Source: an uncultured Prevotella sp.
GTDB taxonomy: Bacteria; Bacteroidota; Bacteroidia; Bacteroidales; Bacteroidaceae
Direction: 5' to 3'
DNA length: 64,000 nucleotides
Assembly (NCBI GenBank): GCA_934202525.1
Contig: CAKPYB010000014.1
Span: forward strand, 9,732 to 73,731
Shown here: positions 56,232-64,000 of the stretch, one piece after another
Layout: each line of letters opens with the position of its first letter
How positions within the stretch are numbered: position 1 is the first letter of the stretch
Notes under the pieces: model-generated
What the model was told of the DNA's origin: nothing
What the model saw: the letters and a program-made list of their open reading frames with translations, nothing else
The model's database searches: none
Program-made: the position numbers and the translations under genes

Positions 56232-57560
56232 ATGGAAAAAAACAATGTAAAACCAGCTGATGGAAAGTTGGGTATCTTGGTTGTAGGTTGTGGCGCAGTT
56301 GCTACTACCTTTATGACCGGTGTTTTCATGACTCGTAAGGGACTTGCGAAGCCAGTAGGTTCAATGACTCAGTACGACAAGATTCGTGTGGGCAAGGGTG
56401 CAGACAAGAAATATTTGCATTACAAGGACATCGTTCCACTTGCTGACCTTAATGATATCGTATTCGGTACATGGGATGTTTATCCACAGAATGCTTATCA
56501 GGCAGCTATGTATGCTGAGGTATTGAAGGAGAAAGATATCAATCCTGTACGCGAGGAATTGGAGAAGGTAGTACCAATGAAGGCTGCTTTCGACAAGAAC
56601 TATGCAAAGCGTCTTGATGGCGACAATGTGAAGGATTGCAAGACCCGCTGGGAGATGGTAGAGGCTCTTCGTCAGGATATTCGCGACTTTAAGGAGAAGA
56701 ACGGTTGTGCCCGTATCGTTGTTATCTGGGCAGCATCTACCGAAATCTACGTTCCTGTAGATATGGAGATCCATGGTACATTGGCAGCACTTGAGGCTGC
56801 AATGAAGGCTGACGACCGTCAGCATATTGCTCCATCCATGTGCTACGCCTATGCAGCTTTGACCGAAGGTGCTCCTTTCATCATGGGTGCTCCTAATACA
56901 ACTGTAGATATTCCTGCTATGTGGGAACTCGCTGAGAAAACCAAGATGCCTATCGCCGGTAAGGACTTCAAGACAGGTCAGACACTTGTAAAGAGTGGTT
57001 TTGCTCCTATCATCGGTACCCGTTGCCTCGGTTTGAATGGCTGGTTCTCTACCAATATTCTCGGCAATCGTGATGGTCTCGTTCTCGATGAGCCAGCAAA
57101 CTTCCATACGAAGGAGGTAAGTAAACTCTCTACTCTTGAGACAATTCTGAAGCCTGATGTCCAGCCTGATCTCTATGGTCATGGTAACGATGAGGATACC
57201 CAGTACTATCACAAGGTACGTATCAACTATTATCCACCTCGCAACGATAACAAGGAGGGTTGGGATAATATCGATATCTTTGGCTGGATGGGTTACCCAA
57301 TGCAGATTAAGATCAACTTCCTCTGCCGTGACTCTATCCTTGCTGCTCCATTGCTGCTCGACCTTACATTGTTGAGCGACCTTGCTGCTCGTGCAGGCCG
57401 TTTTGGCATCCAGCGTTTCTTGAGTTTCTTCCTCAAGGCACCTATGCACGATTATACTAAGGGTGAAGAGGCAGTAAACCATCTCTACCAGCAGTATACG
57501 ATGCTGAAGAATGCTATCCGTGAGATGGGTGGTTACGAGGCCGATGAGGAAATCGACTAA
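56232..57560 (+). CDS. ino1: Inositol-3-phosphate synthase
   Basis: 442 residues, the length of bacterial MIPS enzymes. It cyclises glucose-6-phosphate to inositol-phosphate with bound NAD. Motifs: LGILVVGCGAVATTFMTGVF (Rossmann GxGxxxT), VVIWAASTEIYVPVD, PFIMGAPNTTVDIP, AGKDFKTGQT and CLGLNGWFSTNILGNRDGLV. In Bacteroidota the product feeds phosphatidylinositol or phosphoinositol lipids, but no partner enzyme is in the window. Monocistronic, with a terminator at 57621-57668. Confidence 0.93.
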   Translation: MEKNNVKPADGKLGILVVGCGAVATTFMTGVFMTRKGLAKPVGSMTQYDKIRVGKGADKKYLHYKDIVPLADLNDIVFGTWDVYPQNAYQAAMYAEVLKEKDINPVREELEKVVPMKAAFDKNYAKRLDGDNVKDCKTRWEMVEALRQDIRDFKEKNGCARIVVIWAASTEIYVPVDMEIHGTLAALEAAMKADDRQHIAPSMCYAYAALTEGAPFIMGAPNTTVDIPAMWELAEKTKMPIAGKDFKTGQTLVKSGFAPIIGTRCLGLNGWFSTNILGNRDGLVLDEPANFHTKEVSKLSTLETILKPDVQPDLYGHGNDEDTQYYHKVRINYYPPRNDNKEGWDNIDIFGWMGYPMQIKINFLCRDSILAAPLLLDLTLLSDLAARAGRFGIQRFLSFFLKAPMHDYTKGEEAVNHLYQQYTMLKNAIREMGGYEADEEID

Positions 57561-57582
57561 TTAGGTTATTTCATTTAATACT

Positions 57583-57603
57583 ACACCTTATTATATATAT
57601 AAG
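57583..57603. promoter_or_regulatory. Recurring CCTTATTATATATATAAGG motif after ino1
   Basis: Same AT-rich near-palindrome as near 54702 and 55375, here ahead of the ino1 terminator. Confidence 0.35.
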
Positions 57604-57620
57604 GCATTAATTTATATCAT

Positions 57621-57668
57621 GGCACACCTTTGGAAAAGTTAGAACATCTCTCCATAGGTGTGCCTTCT
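57621..57668 (+). terminator. Terminator after the inositol-phosphate synthase gene
   Basis: GGCACACCT (57621-57629) pairs with AGGTGTGCC (57656-57664), followed by TTCTTG. Confidence 0.65.
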
Positions 57669-57692
57669 TGTTTATTTATTTAGATCGTAGGC

Positions 57693-58712
57693 ATGGATTC
57701 GGTAACGAGTTTTATTTATGGTATGAGCATGATGTTCTTCTCCATGATGGCATTCCTGTTTTGGAGAAAAGGAAAGGAGATGCTCTTTCGGATGATTATG
57801 TGGCTCATGATTGTGGTCGACCTGCAGTTGGTAAAGGATATGGTTTTCTTTCAGGTTTATGGGTTTGACAACGAGCATGCGTGGTATCTTACGTCTTCGT
57901 TGGATATGATGATTATACCGTTCTACAGCTTTGTGTTGATGGAACTGGTGAAGCCGGGCTGGTTCGGATGGTTGAAGGCTTTGATGCTGGAATTGCCTTT
58001 CCTCTTGTTCCCAGTGTTCTATATTTTTACCCATAATATCATCTGGTTTTACGTGCTTTCTGTCTGGGGAGCCATTTATGGATGCTCTACCTTTATATTG
58101 CTTATCTTTTTAATCCGGCGGTATCACCGTCAGCTGAAAGAGCGGTTTTCTTATCAGGAAAATATTAATCTGAATTGGCTTCTTGCCATTCTCAATACCT
58201 TCTTCCTGCTCCTGTTCTTATGGACGCTGAGCTGTTTCGTTATTAATGTGGATTACGACAATATCTATATGGTAAGTTCTCTGATGCTCTGGATGCTGAT
58301 AGATTATTTTGTATATAGGCATGAGTCGGTGATAGAAGAGTTGAGCGATATAGAAATTGTACCGTTAGAGCAGAACGAAGTAGATGTTTCGGGGATGGCT
58401 GCTGAGGTGCAGCGATTGTTCGAGGAAGATAAAATCTATCTTAATCCGAAACTGAAATTATCTGATGTGGCGCTGGCGGTGGGCACGAACCGTACTTATC
58501 TGAGTCGCTATTTCAACCGGCAGAATGGACAGACGTTTTATGATTATGTGAATACTTATCGTATACAGTATGCTGAGAATTTATTGAAGTCAACGAACTT
58601 TCCTTTGCCGGAAATCGCCATAAAATCGGGGTTTAATTCTATTTCTACGTTCAGAAGAGTATTTTTTGCCTCTTTTGGCTGTTCTCCTAATAAATATAGA
58701 GTAAATGCGTAA
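57693..58712 (+). CDS. Membrane-anchored AraC-family regulator
   Basis: 339 residues. Residues 1-205 contain about six hydrophobic helices (for example MSMMFFSMMAFLFW, LELPFLLFPVFYIFTHNII, LLAILNTFFLLLFLWTLSCF); then a linker and a C-terminal AraC/XylS HTH (about 235-339: LKLSDVALAVGTNRTYLSRY, FNRQNGQTFYDYVNTYRIQY, GFNSISTFRRVFFASFGCSP). A membrane sensor fused to a DNA-binding domain, of a type common in Bacteroidota; signal unknown. The ATG at 57693 lies 28 bp after the terminator of the inositol gene, so a promoter within that gap or read-through is needed. Confidence 0.85.
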   Translation: MDSVTSFIYGMSMMFFSMMAFLFWRKGKEMLFRMIMWLMIVVDLQLVKDMVFFQVYGFDNEHAWYLTSSLDMMIIPFYSFVLMELVKPGWFGWLKALMLELPFLLFPVFYIFTHNIIWFYVLSVWGAIYGCSTFILLIFLIRRYHRQLKERFSYQENINLNWLLAILNTFFLLLFLWTLSCFVINVDYDNIYMVSSLMLWMLIDYFVYRHESVIEELSDIEIVPLEQNEVDVSGMAAEVQRLFEEDKIYLNPKLKLSDVALAVGTNRTYLSRYFNRQNGQTFYDYVNTYRIQYAENLLKSTNFPLPEIAIKSGFNSISTFRRVFFASFGCSPNKYRVNA

Positions 58713-58833
58713 GCTCCTGATGTATAGGTAGTTCGGAAAAATCAGTGGAACACTGAAAAATGTCAAAAGACACTTTTTGTCCATTTGAAACTTATTTTTG
58801 CTGTTTTGAAACCATGGTTTTCGATTTTTTTCC

Positions 58834-58841
58834 TATCTTTG
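58834..58841 (+). promoter_or_regulatory. -7 box without a following ORF
   Basis: TATCTTTG, followed by about 65 nt and a terminator; no coding frame. Confidence 0.55.
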
Positions 58842-58847
58842 CATCGT

Positions 58848-58945
58848 AGAACTTTTTGAAGAGAATATAACTCTAGCATTTACTTTTTCTAGGAATAAAA
58901 AAAATAAAGGTTGGCTAACCCGTTGAGGGCAAGCCAACCTTTCTC
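58848..58945 (+). ncRNA. Candidate small RNA (about 95 nt)
   Basis: A -7 box at 58834-58841 and a terminator hairpin at 58906-58942 (AAAGGTTGGCT with AGCCAACCTTT) enclose an A/T-rich stretch with no start codon and useful frame. The hairpin could instead serve only the BI-1 gene on the other strand. Not matched to any known RNA family. Confidence 0.35.
58906..58942. terminator. Hairpin terminator between the sRNA candidate and the BI-1 gene
   Basis: AAAGGTTGGCT (58906-58916) pairs with AGCCAACCTTT (58932-58942); usable from both sides. Confidence 0.75.
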
Positions 58946-59005
58946 GTTATGTATGTTATTCCTTGTTCTTATTTCTTAATTCTCTGTCCCTAGTTCTAGT
59001 TTACG

Positions 59006-59764
59006 TTATTCCTTGTTGCTGCCTCCGAAAATGCGGAGCAAGTAGAGGAAGAGATTGATAAAATCGAGATACAGTGTCAGGGCTCCGATGAGTGCCAACT
59101 TCTGTGCGCCCTCGCTCATGTCGTATTGTGTCTGGAGCATCTGCTTAATCTTCTGACTGTCCCAAGCGGTCAAGCCAACGAAGATGGCTACACCTGCATA
59201 ACTCAAGATGTAATCAAATCCTGAACTCTTCAAGAACATGTTCACTACGGTAGCGATAATCAGACCGATCAGAGCCATGAAGAGTATTTTTCCTAAGGAA
59301 GTCAAATCCTTCTTAGTTGTATAGCCATAGAAAGCCATTGCTCCGAATGTGCCGGCTGTAATAAAAAATACCTTGGCAATACTGGTCATCGTATATACTA
59401 CGAATACGGATGAAAGCATGGCACCATTCAAAACCGAGTAGACGATGAAGAGTAGGGTAGCCGTAGTCAGGGAGAGTCTCTGTAGGGCACCGGTAATGAT
59501 GAATACCAGGGCGAGCTCTGCGATGATCAGACCGAAGAGCAAGCCGCGGCTTGTCATCAAGGTCATCAGCAGGGTAGGACTGCTAGCTACACCATAGGCA
59601 GTAACGCCCGTAATCAGGAGAGCTAAGGTCATCCATGTATACACTTTGCGCATCAAAGCAGAGAAAACATCGCTTATACCTCGCTCTTTCTCATTAACAG
59701 CAAAGCCATTGCTTTGCTGGTTGTTCTGACTATTTATCAGATTGTACATTTCCTTTTCTGTCAT
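59006..59764 (-). CDS. Bax inhibitor-1 / YccA family membrane protein
   Basis: 252 residues. Seven hydrophobic helices after a polar N-terminus of about 35 residues (VYTWMTLALLITGVTAYGVA, GLIIAELALVFIITGAL and so on), with the family-typical ends FVGLTAWDSQKIKQM and GALTLYLDFINLFLYLLRIF. Bacterial members act as pH-gated ion (Ca2+) leak channels or interact with FtsH; the role here is not known. The promoter -7 box (59815-59822) is part of the terminator stem of the next gene. Confidence 0.92.
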   Translation of the reverse strand: MTEKEMYNLINSQNNQQSNGFAVNEKERGISDVFSALMRKVYTWMTLALLITGVTAYGVASSPTLLMTLMTSRGLLFGLIIAELALVFIITGALQRLSLTTATLLFIVYSVLNGAMLSSVFVVYTMTSIAKVFFITAGTFGAMAFYGYTTKKDLTSLGKILFMALIGLIIATVVNMFLKSSGFDYILSYAGVAIFVGLTAWDSQKIKQMLQTQYDMSEGAQKLALIGALTLYLDFINLFLYLLRIFGGSNKE

Positions 59765-59810
59765 AATTCTATTTTCTTTTGTTATTTATGGTCTATTGAA
59801 TAATATAATA

Positions 59811-59858
59811 AGCGCAAAGATAATGCCAATTATTGAAACGAGCGATTATCTCTGCGCT
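59811..59858 (-). terminator. Terminator of the beta-helix gene, overlapping the BI-1 promoter
   Basis: AGCGCAAAGATAAT (59811-59824) and ATTATCTCTGCGCT (59845-59858) pair at 13 of 14 positions. On the minus strand the arm nearest the BI-1 gene contains TATCTTTG (59822-59815), the -7 box for that gene. Confidence 0.7.
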
Positions 59859-59898
59859 TTATTAACATTTATTCCGTTATTTTACGGCATTCATCCTT

Positions 59899-62800
59899 TT
59901 ATTTAAGGGCAATCTTCTTTACGGCTATCTGTTTTCCGCCTCGCGTTACCTCTACGGCTACAGTTCCATTTACTGGTGAGCGAAGCTGTTCTGTATCAGA
60001 TTTCGCCTGTTTCTGAAGCGCCAGGACACCTGAGGTTCCGTATATTCTGATGATGTCGTTCTGTTTCAGTCCCTTTATCAGGATATGATAGTTGCCGCTA
60101 GGAATGATGGTGATGTCTGAATTCATGTCAGTCTCCTTGCGGTTGAAACTGATATTGAAGCGGTTATTCATCTCGCCAGTCTGGGTGGCATTGAACAGAT
60201 AACTGCCTTCCTTCAGGTCTACCGCCTTACCGGTTTCCTTGTCCTTCAGCCATACGGTTTCATATTCGCTGGCATCGCAATCCTCAGGGATAGAGATGCT
60301 GTATTCACCAGTTTCAGGCAGACTGACTCCGATGTCCTGTTCTGCTTCGATGCTGATTGCAGAGAGGAGCGAGTAGCGTCCGCCGTTGCGGGTAGCATAG
60401 ATTTGAGCATTCTGGCTAGCCATCCATTTCACGCCGTCGCTTCCCATGTCGAAGTCTGATTTCGCTTCCTGTGCCGGAACTGCGTTCAACTGGAGTTGGT
60501 CATCTACAGGAGTGCCGTTGCCGGCTCTGCTTGTTCTGCTGCTCTGGGTGATGGCGATGTCGAGGGCTCGGGTTGCTTGATAGGCGGTTGTCGCCTTTGC
60601 TTCCGAATGGTTTACTATCACGCTTTCAGAATTGTCCAGAGTGGCAGTCTGCGTAAACACGGCATCCATTGCCGGGATGTAGCCATCCGTTGAATTACCC
60701 GTGTTAGAATCATAGGTGTTGATAGCCTTGTAGCTACCGTTTTCTTCGCATTGGTAGATGACTCTGCCATATTCCATGTCGCTATAGTTCATGGCGCAGA
60801 GATAAGGCGAACCGAAGAGATTCCACCCCATGTTCTCCTTGTGGGTGAACTTCGTGCCGCCGCCATTGCTGCTCGACCATGGCTGCTGGTTGTTGTTCTG
60901 TACCAGAGTAATCTGCCCAAACTGACTACCGTTCTCCGTGTAACTGTTTCCATAGAAACGGACAGTCTTGGCTTTTGTGGCATCCATTCTGAAACCTGCG
61001 GTAAAGTTTCGCTGGTTGTCTACGCCCTTTACCCATGCTTTACTCTCTTTGCTAGGTTCGAACTTATAGTCGTACTTGGCACGAGTAGCTGCATTATAGT
61101 AGTAGGCGATTACACTACCGTCAGCAGGATTGTTTGTACCTTCCACCTCCATATTGGTAGCCTTGAATGGCATGGAGAAGAAGTTGGTTCCTGCCTTCAG
61201 GTTTCTTTCCACAGCAAAGTTGGTGAGGTTTACATAACTGTTGTTGCCTCTTAAACCAGCGTGGTGCTTCAAGAGCAGGAAGCCTGGGCTGAACGGATTC
61301 GTCTCTGTATAGAAGCCATTGTCGAGTTTCAGCTCCTTGTCTACTGCCATGACATAGACCACAGATTTACCGTGAGGATAATCGTCCTTGTTTGCAACGG
61401 TATTTTCTGTCAGATACCAAGTCTCGAAACATCCGTTATCTACCTTGTCTCTGATGCGTTGGTTGCCGGCAAGATCATGGCTGTGCATTACCTTGTTGAT
61501 GCAAGCCTTTGTAGGATTTTCGACTACATTGGCATCGTGTTGGTTGATGTTGGCTTTGTCTGTCTCGTCAAGCTGGTACTTCCAATAGTCATCTTTCACA
61601 TATTTATTATAGGTGTTTACAGATGCTCTGTTGGCAGCACTACCATCTGTTGATGGTAATTCGCCGGAAGCAGTTACATTGACGGTCTTCACATTCTCCA
61701 CGGTTCCTAAAGCCAGACTGTTATAGAGCAAACCACTTGCATCGCCTGTTACCTTTGCATTTGCATCAAGTATAGAGGTAGAGAGCATGCTGTTGCCCTG
61801 GAGGCTGACGTCGTCCGAAACCTTGAAACCATCAACAAGACACATTCTGGTATCTGTAGTTCCGCTGTTGAGTGTCAGCCCATTGATGGTAGATTGACTG
61901 GAAGACTCGATGATTCCTTTTCTCTGAGTAAGGAGATCCTTTACGATAGCTTCTGGTTCTGTTTTAGAACTTTTTTCTTCGCGCATCGAACCGAACATCT
62001 TGACGCCTGGCATGCTGATGCTCACGTTATCAGTCTTCAGATTCCTATCTACGAAGACGTAGCCATATTTACCTTCATTCTTTTTGGCATAAAGCTCAGC
62101 CAGGTTGATGGCACCTTGCAGGTCGTTGGTTGGACTATCCCAGCTTTCACCTGTTCCTGCAACAGCAGAACCTTCTTTTACATAGATAATCTGAATCATC
62201 TTCGTGTCGCACTCGTATGCACCGATATCTATGTTGTCGCCAATCAGTCGGGCAGTATTACCTAAGTCCTTTTCTGAGGCAAACATCTTAGCATAGTCAT
62301 ATTCAGTATTGCTTTTATCTTTATATATTTTTGCTAAGCCTACATTTTGCTGATATTTCTCGTTGCTTCCTTGGTCGAGTAACTTGAAACTTGGTCGAAT
62401 TCTATAGTCGCCGTTATTTGGATCAACGAAGTTCGGACCATTTAGCACATCACCATTCTCGACAGAATTATCTATCACGACATTTTTGTTGTCTGTATTC
62501 AGATATTGAGAACCATTCTTCCATGCGACAGAATTATAGACACTTTGGGTTCCAGAAACAGCTGTGTCTTTATTGCAGACAAACGTGGCGTTTGTTATGT
62601 CTACTTTTTGGGAACCGTACATAGTAAGACCATTTCCGTTTCCATCTGCAAACAGTACATTCCACATGTTTATGCCACATTCTTTTCGGTTGTTTACCAC
62701 CATTCCGGTTCCGTTATTCTTTCTAAAGGCACAATGATGGAGCTTCATTCCTTCTCCCGTTCCGGCTTGATCTTTATTAACCATCGCATTTACTCCCACA

Positions 62801-64000
62801 CCGCTCAGGTTCTGGAATGTGAAACCGGAAATCGTTACCGGCTTACCATTCGTTACGATATTGAGCAGGTTCTTGGTTTCGCCCGCCTTGGCAGGGTTCT
62901 CAATGAGTACCGAAGGCTTGCTGAAGTCTTGCACCTCTGTATCGTCAGCATTTTTCGAGCCGGTACAACCACCCACAAGTTCAATTGATGTTATATACTT
63001 AGCCTTCTCGGCATTGTTTACAATGAGAGAAAAGGCATCGCCGCTAGAGTTGTTTGGCGAATAAGAGTAGGTTGGCGAATAATAGGTACCTCCACGTACA
63101 AACACCTTTCTCTTGCTGTTGGTTGTAGAACCTGTTGTGGTGCTACCTGAAGGGTTAGCCATGGCAATGATGGCACCGCGAAGGTCGGTGCTTTGGTTAT
63201 CCCAACTGCTACCATCGCCATTTCCTTTCTCTTCCGTTCCGATATAAACCTTTTCGAAGTCTGTAAACTTGAATACATACTGGAATTCATACATACCAAT
63301 GTCGATAGGCTTTTCTGCTACATTACCATTCTCGTCTTTCGGACCTACGTATCTGTTGTACCCCGTACCGCTGGCAGGACGGATGTACTCAGATGGATAA
63401 CCATATTCCTTAAGGCGATTATTGTGCATAGTCCACCATTTCTGATATTTACCAGTCTCGTTTGCATCGTTTGCATCCTTCTTTCCGTCACCTGCATCTG
63501 TAAGCACAGAGATAGCCTGAGGATTCCATTTGGCATCCGGTTTATAGCCTTCGTAACCCTTTGTGGTTGTAGGCTCTGTGAAACGTGGTCCAGCCGATGC
63601 AATATTCTCCTTGTTCAACTTGATATTGCCATCCGTTGCTGGAGAAACTGTAGAAGCAGGTAATTCATCCCAGGCGCAGTTGCGCATGTGCTCTCTCCTG
63701 AGAAGCACACTATTATCTGTAGATTCATTACCCCAAATGGCGGTATTATATAATATAGGTGTAATCGTGCCGCTTGTCACCTCGTTCTCCACATGGATGG
63801 CTCCATCTTGCTTTGCCTTGTTGTTCACGATGAGGCTGTTCACGATGTAGGCATCTTGATAGTCTGCAGTCATGGTGCTGGCATCATTAGCCCTGCGGAT
63901 ATAGATGGCACCACCTTGCGAATTTTTTGTGCCCGTATATTTGCCATAGGTCACATCGTTGTTGGCTAAGAGTGAGTTGACGATATGCAGGTTTCCATTC
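59899..64000 (-). CDS. Giant right-handed beta-helix surface protein, 5' end outside the window
   Basis: At least 1,367 residues; the frame is open to base 64000 (reading NGNLHIVNSLLANNDVTYGK), so the start is beyond the window and the GTG at 63954 is not the real start. It shows repeated strand-turn units like pectate-lyase-type and polymorphic outer-membrane proteins (VNSLIVNNKAKQDGAIHVEN, HHCAFRKNNGTGMVVNNRKE, two VYIGTEEKG/IYVKEGSAV-type module starts followed by GxxWDxxTxDLQGAI). The last 400 residues form a different, beta-rich region, ending in a C-terminal sorting-type domain (DIIRIYGTSGVLALQKQ, GKQIAVKKIALK). Likely secreted adhesin; no catalytic site seen. Confidence 0.82.
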   Translation of the reverse strand, partial: NGNLHIVNSLLANNDVTYGKYTGTKNSQGGAIYIRRANDASTMTADYQDAYIVNSLIVNNKAKQDGAIHVENEVTSGTITPILYNTAIWGNESTDNSVLLRREHMRNCAWDELPASTVSPATDGNIKLNKENIASAGPRFTEPTTTKGYEGYKPDAKWNPQAISVLTDAGDGKKDANDANETGKYQKWWTMHNNRLKEYGYPSEYIRPASGTGYNRYVGPKDENGNVAEKPIDIGMYEFQYVFKFTDFEKVYIGTEEKGNGDGSSWDNQSTDLRGAIIAMANPSGSTTTGSTTNSKRKVFVRGGTYYSPTYSYSPNNSSGDAFSLIVNNAEKAKYITSIELVGGCTGSKNADDTEVQDFSKPSVLIENPAKAGETKNLLNIVTNGKPVTISGFTFQNLSGVGVNAMVNKDQAGTGEGMKLHHCAFRKNNGTGMVVNNRKECGINMWNVLFADGNGNGLTMYGSQKVDITNATFVCNKDTAVSGTQSVYNSVAWKNGSQYLNTDNKNVVIDNSVENGDVLNGPNFVDPNNGDYRIRPSFKLLDQGSNEKYQQNVGLAKIYKDKSNTEYDYAKMFASEKDLGNTARLIGDNIDIGAYECDTKMIQIIYVKEGSAVAGTGESWDSPTNDLQGAINLAELYAKKNEGKYGYVFVDRNLKTDNVSISMPGVKMFGSMREEKSSKTEPEAIVKDLLTQRKGIIESSSQSTINGLTLNSGTTDTRMCLVDGFKVSDDVSLQGNSMLSTSILDANAKVTGDASGLLYNSLALGTVENVKTVNVTASGELPSTDGSAANRASVNTYNKYVKDDYWKYQLDETDKANINQHDANVVENPTKACINKVMHSHDLAGNQRIRDKVDNGCFETWYLTENTVANKDDYPHGKSVVYVMAVDKELKLDNGFYTETNPFSPGFLLLKHHAGLRGNNSYVNLTNFAVERNLKAGTNFFSMPFKATNMEVEGTNNPADGSVIAYYYNAATRAKYDYKFEPSKESKAWVKGVDNQRNFTAGFRMDATKAKTVRFYGNSYTENGSQFGQITLVQNNNQQPWSSSNGGGTKFTHKENMGWNLFGSPYLCAMNYSDMEYGRVIYQCEENGSYKAINTYDSNTGNSTDGYIPAMDAVFTQTATLDNSESVIVNHSEAKATTAYQATRALDIAITQSSRTSRAGNGTPVDDQLQLNAVPAQEAKSDFDMGSDGVKWMASQNAQIYATRNGGRYSLLSAISIEAEQDIGVSLPETGEYSISIPEDCDASEYETVWLKDKETGKAVDLKEGSYLFNATQTGEMNNRFNISFNRKETDMNSDITIIPSGNYHILIKGLKQNDIIRIYGTSGVLALQKQAKSDTEQLRSPVNGTVAVEVTRGGKQIAVKKIALK

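Noticed and set aside
56361..57482. 373-codon open frame on the minus strand
   Set aside because: Antisense to the inositol-3-phosphate synthase gene.

Overview
The window looks like chromosomal DNA of a gut or oral Bacteroidota, most likely the Prevotella/Segatella group. The evidence is the repeated TAnnTTTG -7 promoter boxes, the near absence of Shine-Dalgarno sites, SSDDDD-type surface lipoprotein signals, a TPR-linked hybrid two-component system, a DUF6377 regulator, TonB-dependent receptors without SusD, and an arginine pathway of the succinylated Bacteroidetes type. There are no rRNA or tRNA genes, no CRISPR array, no phage and no complete insertion sequence.

Layout. 1-2.6 kb: the 5' part of murF (minus), then a plus-strand operon of three tiny membrane proteins (two are 34-residue paralogues), folP and cdaA. 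2.8-6.4 kb: pta-ackA and a PfkB sugar kinase. 6.4-10.1 kb (minus): lpxH-like, sufT-like, radC, a family 2 glycosyltransferase and efp. 10.3-14.9 kb (plus): rpmH, a PASTA protein, an RluD-family synthase, ddl and an acyltransferase. 15-18.8 kb (minus): a truncated TolB-like gene, a DUF6057 membrane/TPR protein and a double Rid-domain protein, beside a dense inverted-repeat field.

19-56 kb carries arginine and proline genes on the minus strand: argR, a GNAT acetyltransferase, argG, argC, argD, proC, an XRE-cupin regulator with an acyl-CoA ligase, proB, proA and argF'. Unrelated blocks interrupt the set. Between proB and proA sit a DUF1016 nuclease, a hybrid two-component sensor with a secreted LRR protein, a scarred region with broken copies of proB and an ATPase, a lipocalin-like lipoprotein, an intact AAA ATPase, and an alpha-galactosidase locus (DUF6377 regulator, receptor, GH36). 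Between proC and argD sit two outer-membrane barrel genes flanking a LytTR-TonB-TPR operon. Inside the arg operon the argG-argC and argC-argD gaps hold copies of an inverted-repeat element, one of which contains a four-helix-bundle (S23/IVP-type) gene.

56-64 kb: inositol-3-phosphate synthase, a membrane AraC-type regulator, a promoter-terminator pair without an ORF (possible sRNA), a Bax-inhibitor-1 protein and a very large beta-helix surface protein that runs off the window.

The most noteworthy observations are the AGTGAAGA-type inverted-repeat element with and without a four-helix-bundle gene, the LytTR locus with two direct repeats of exactly 21-bp period, the duplicated and scarred proB/ATPase region with a covarying terminator, and the tandem 34-residue microproteins ahead of folP-cdaA. 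All functional calls come from reading the sequence and remembered family motifs; no database search was run.
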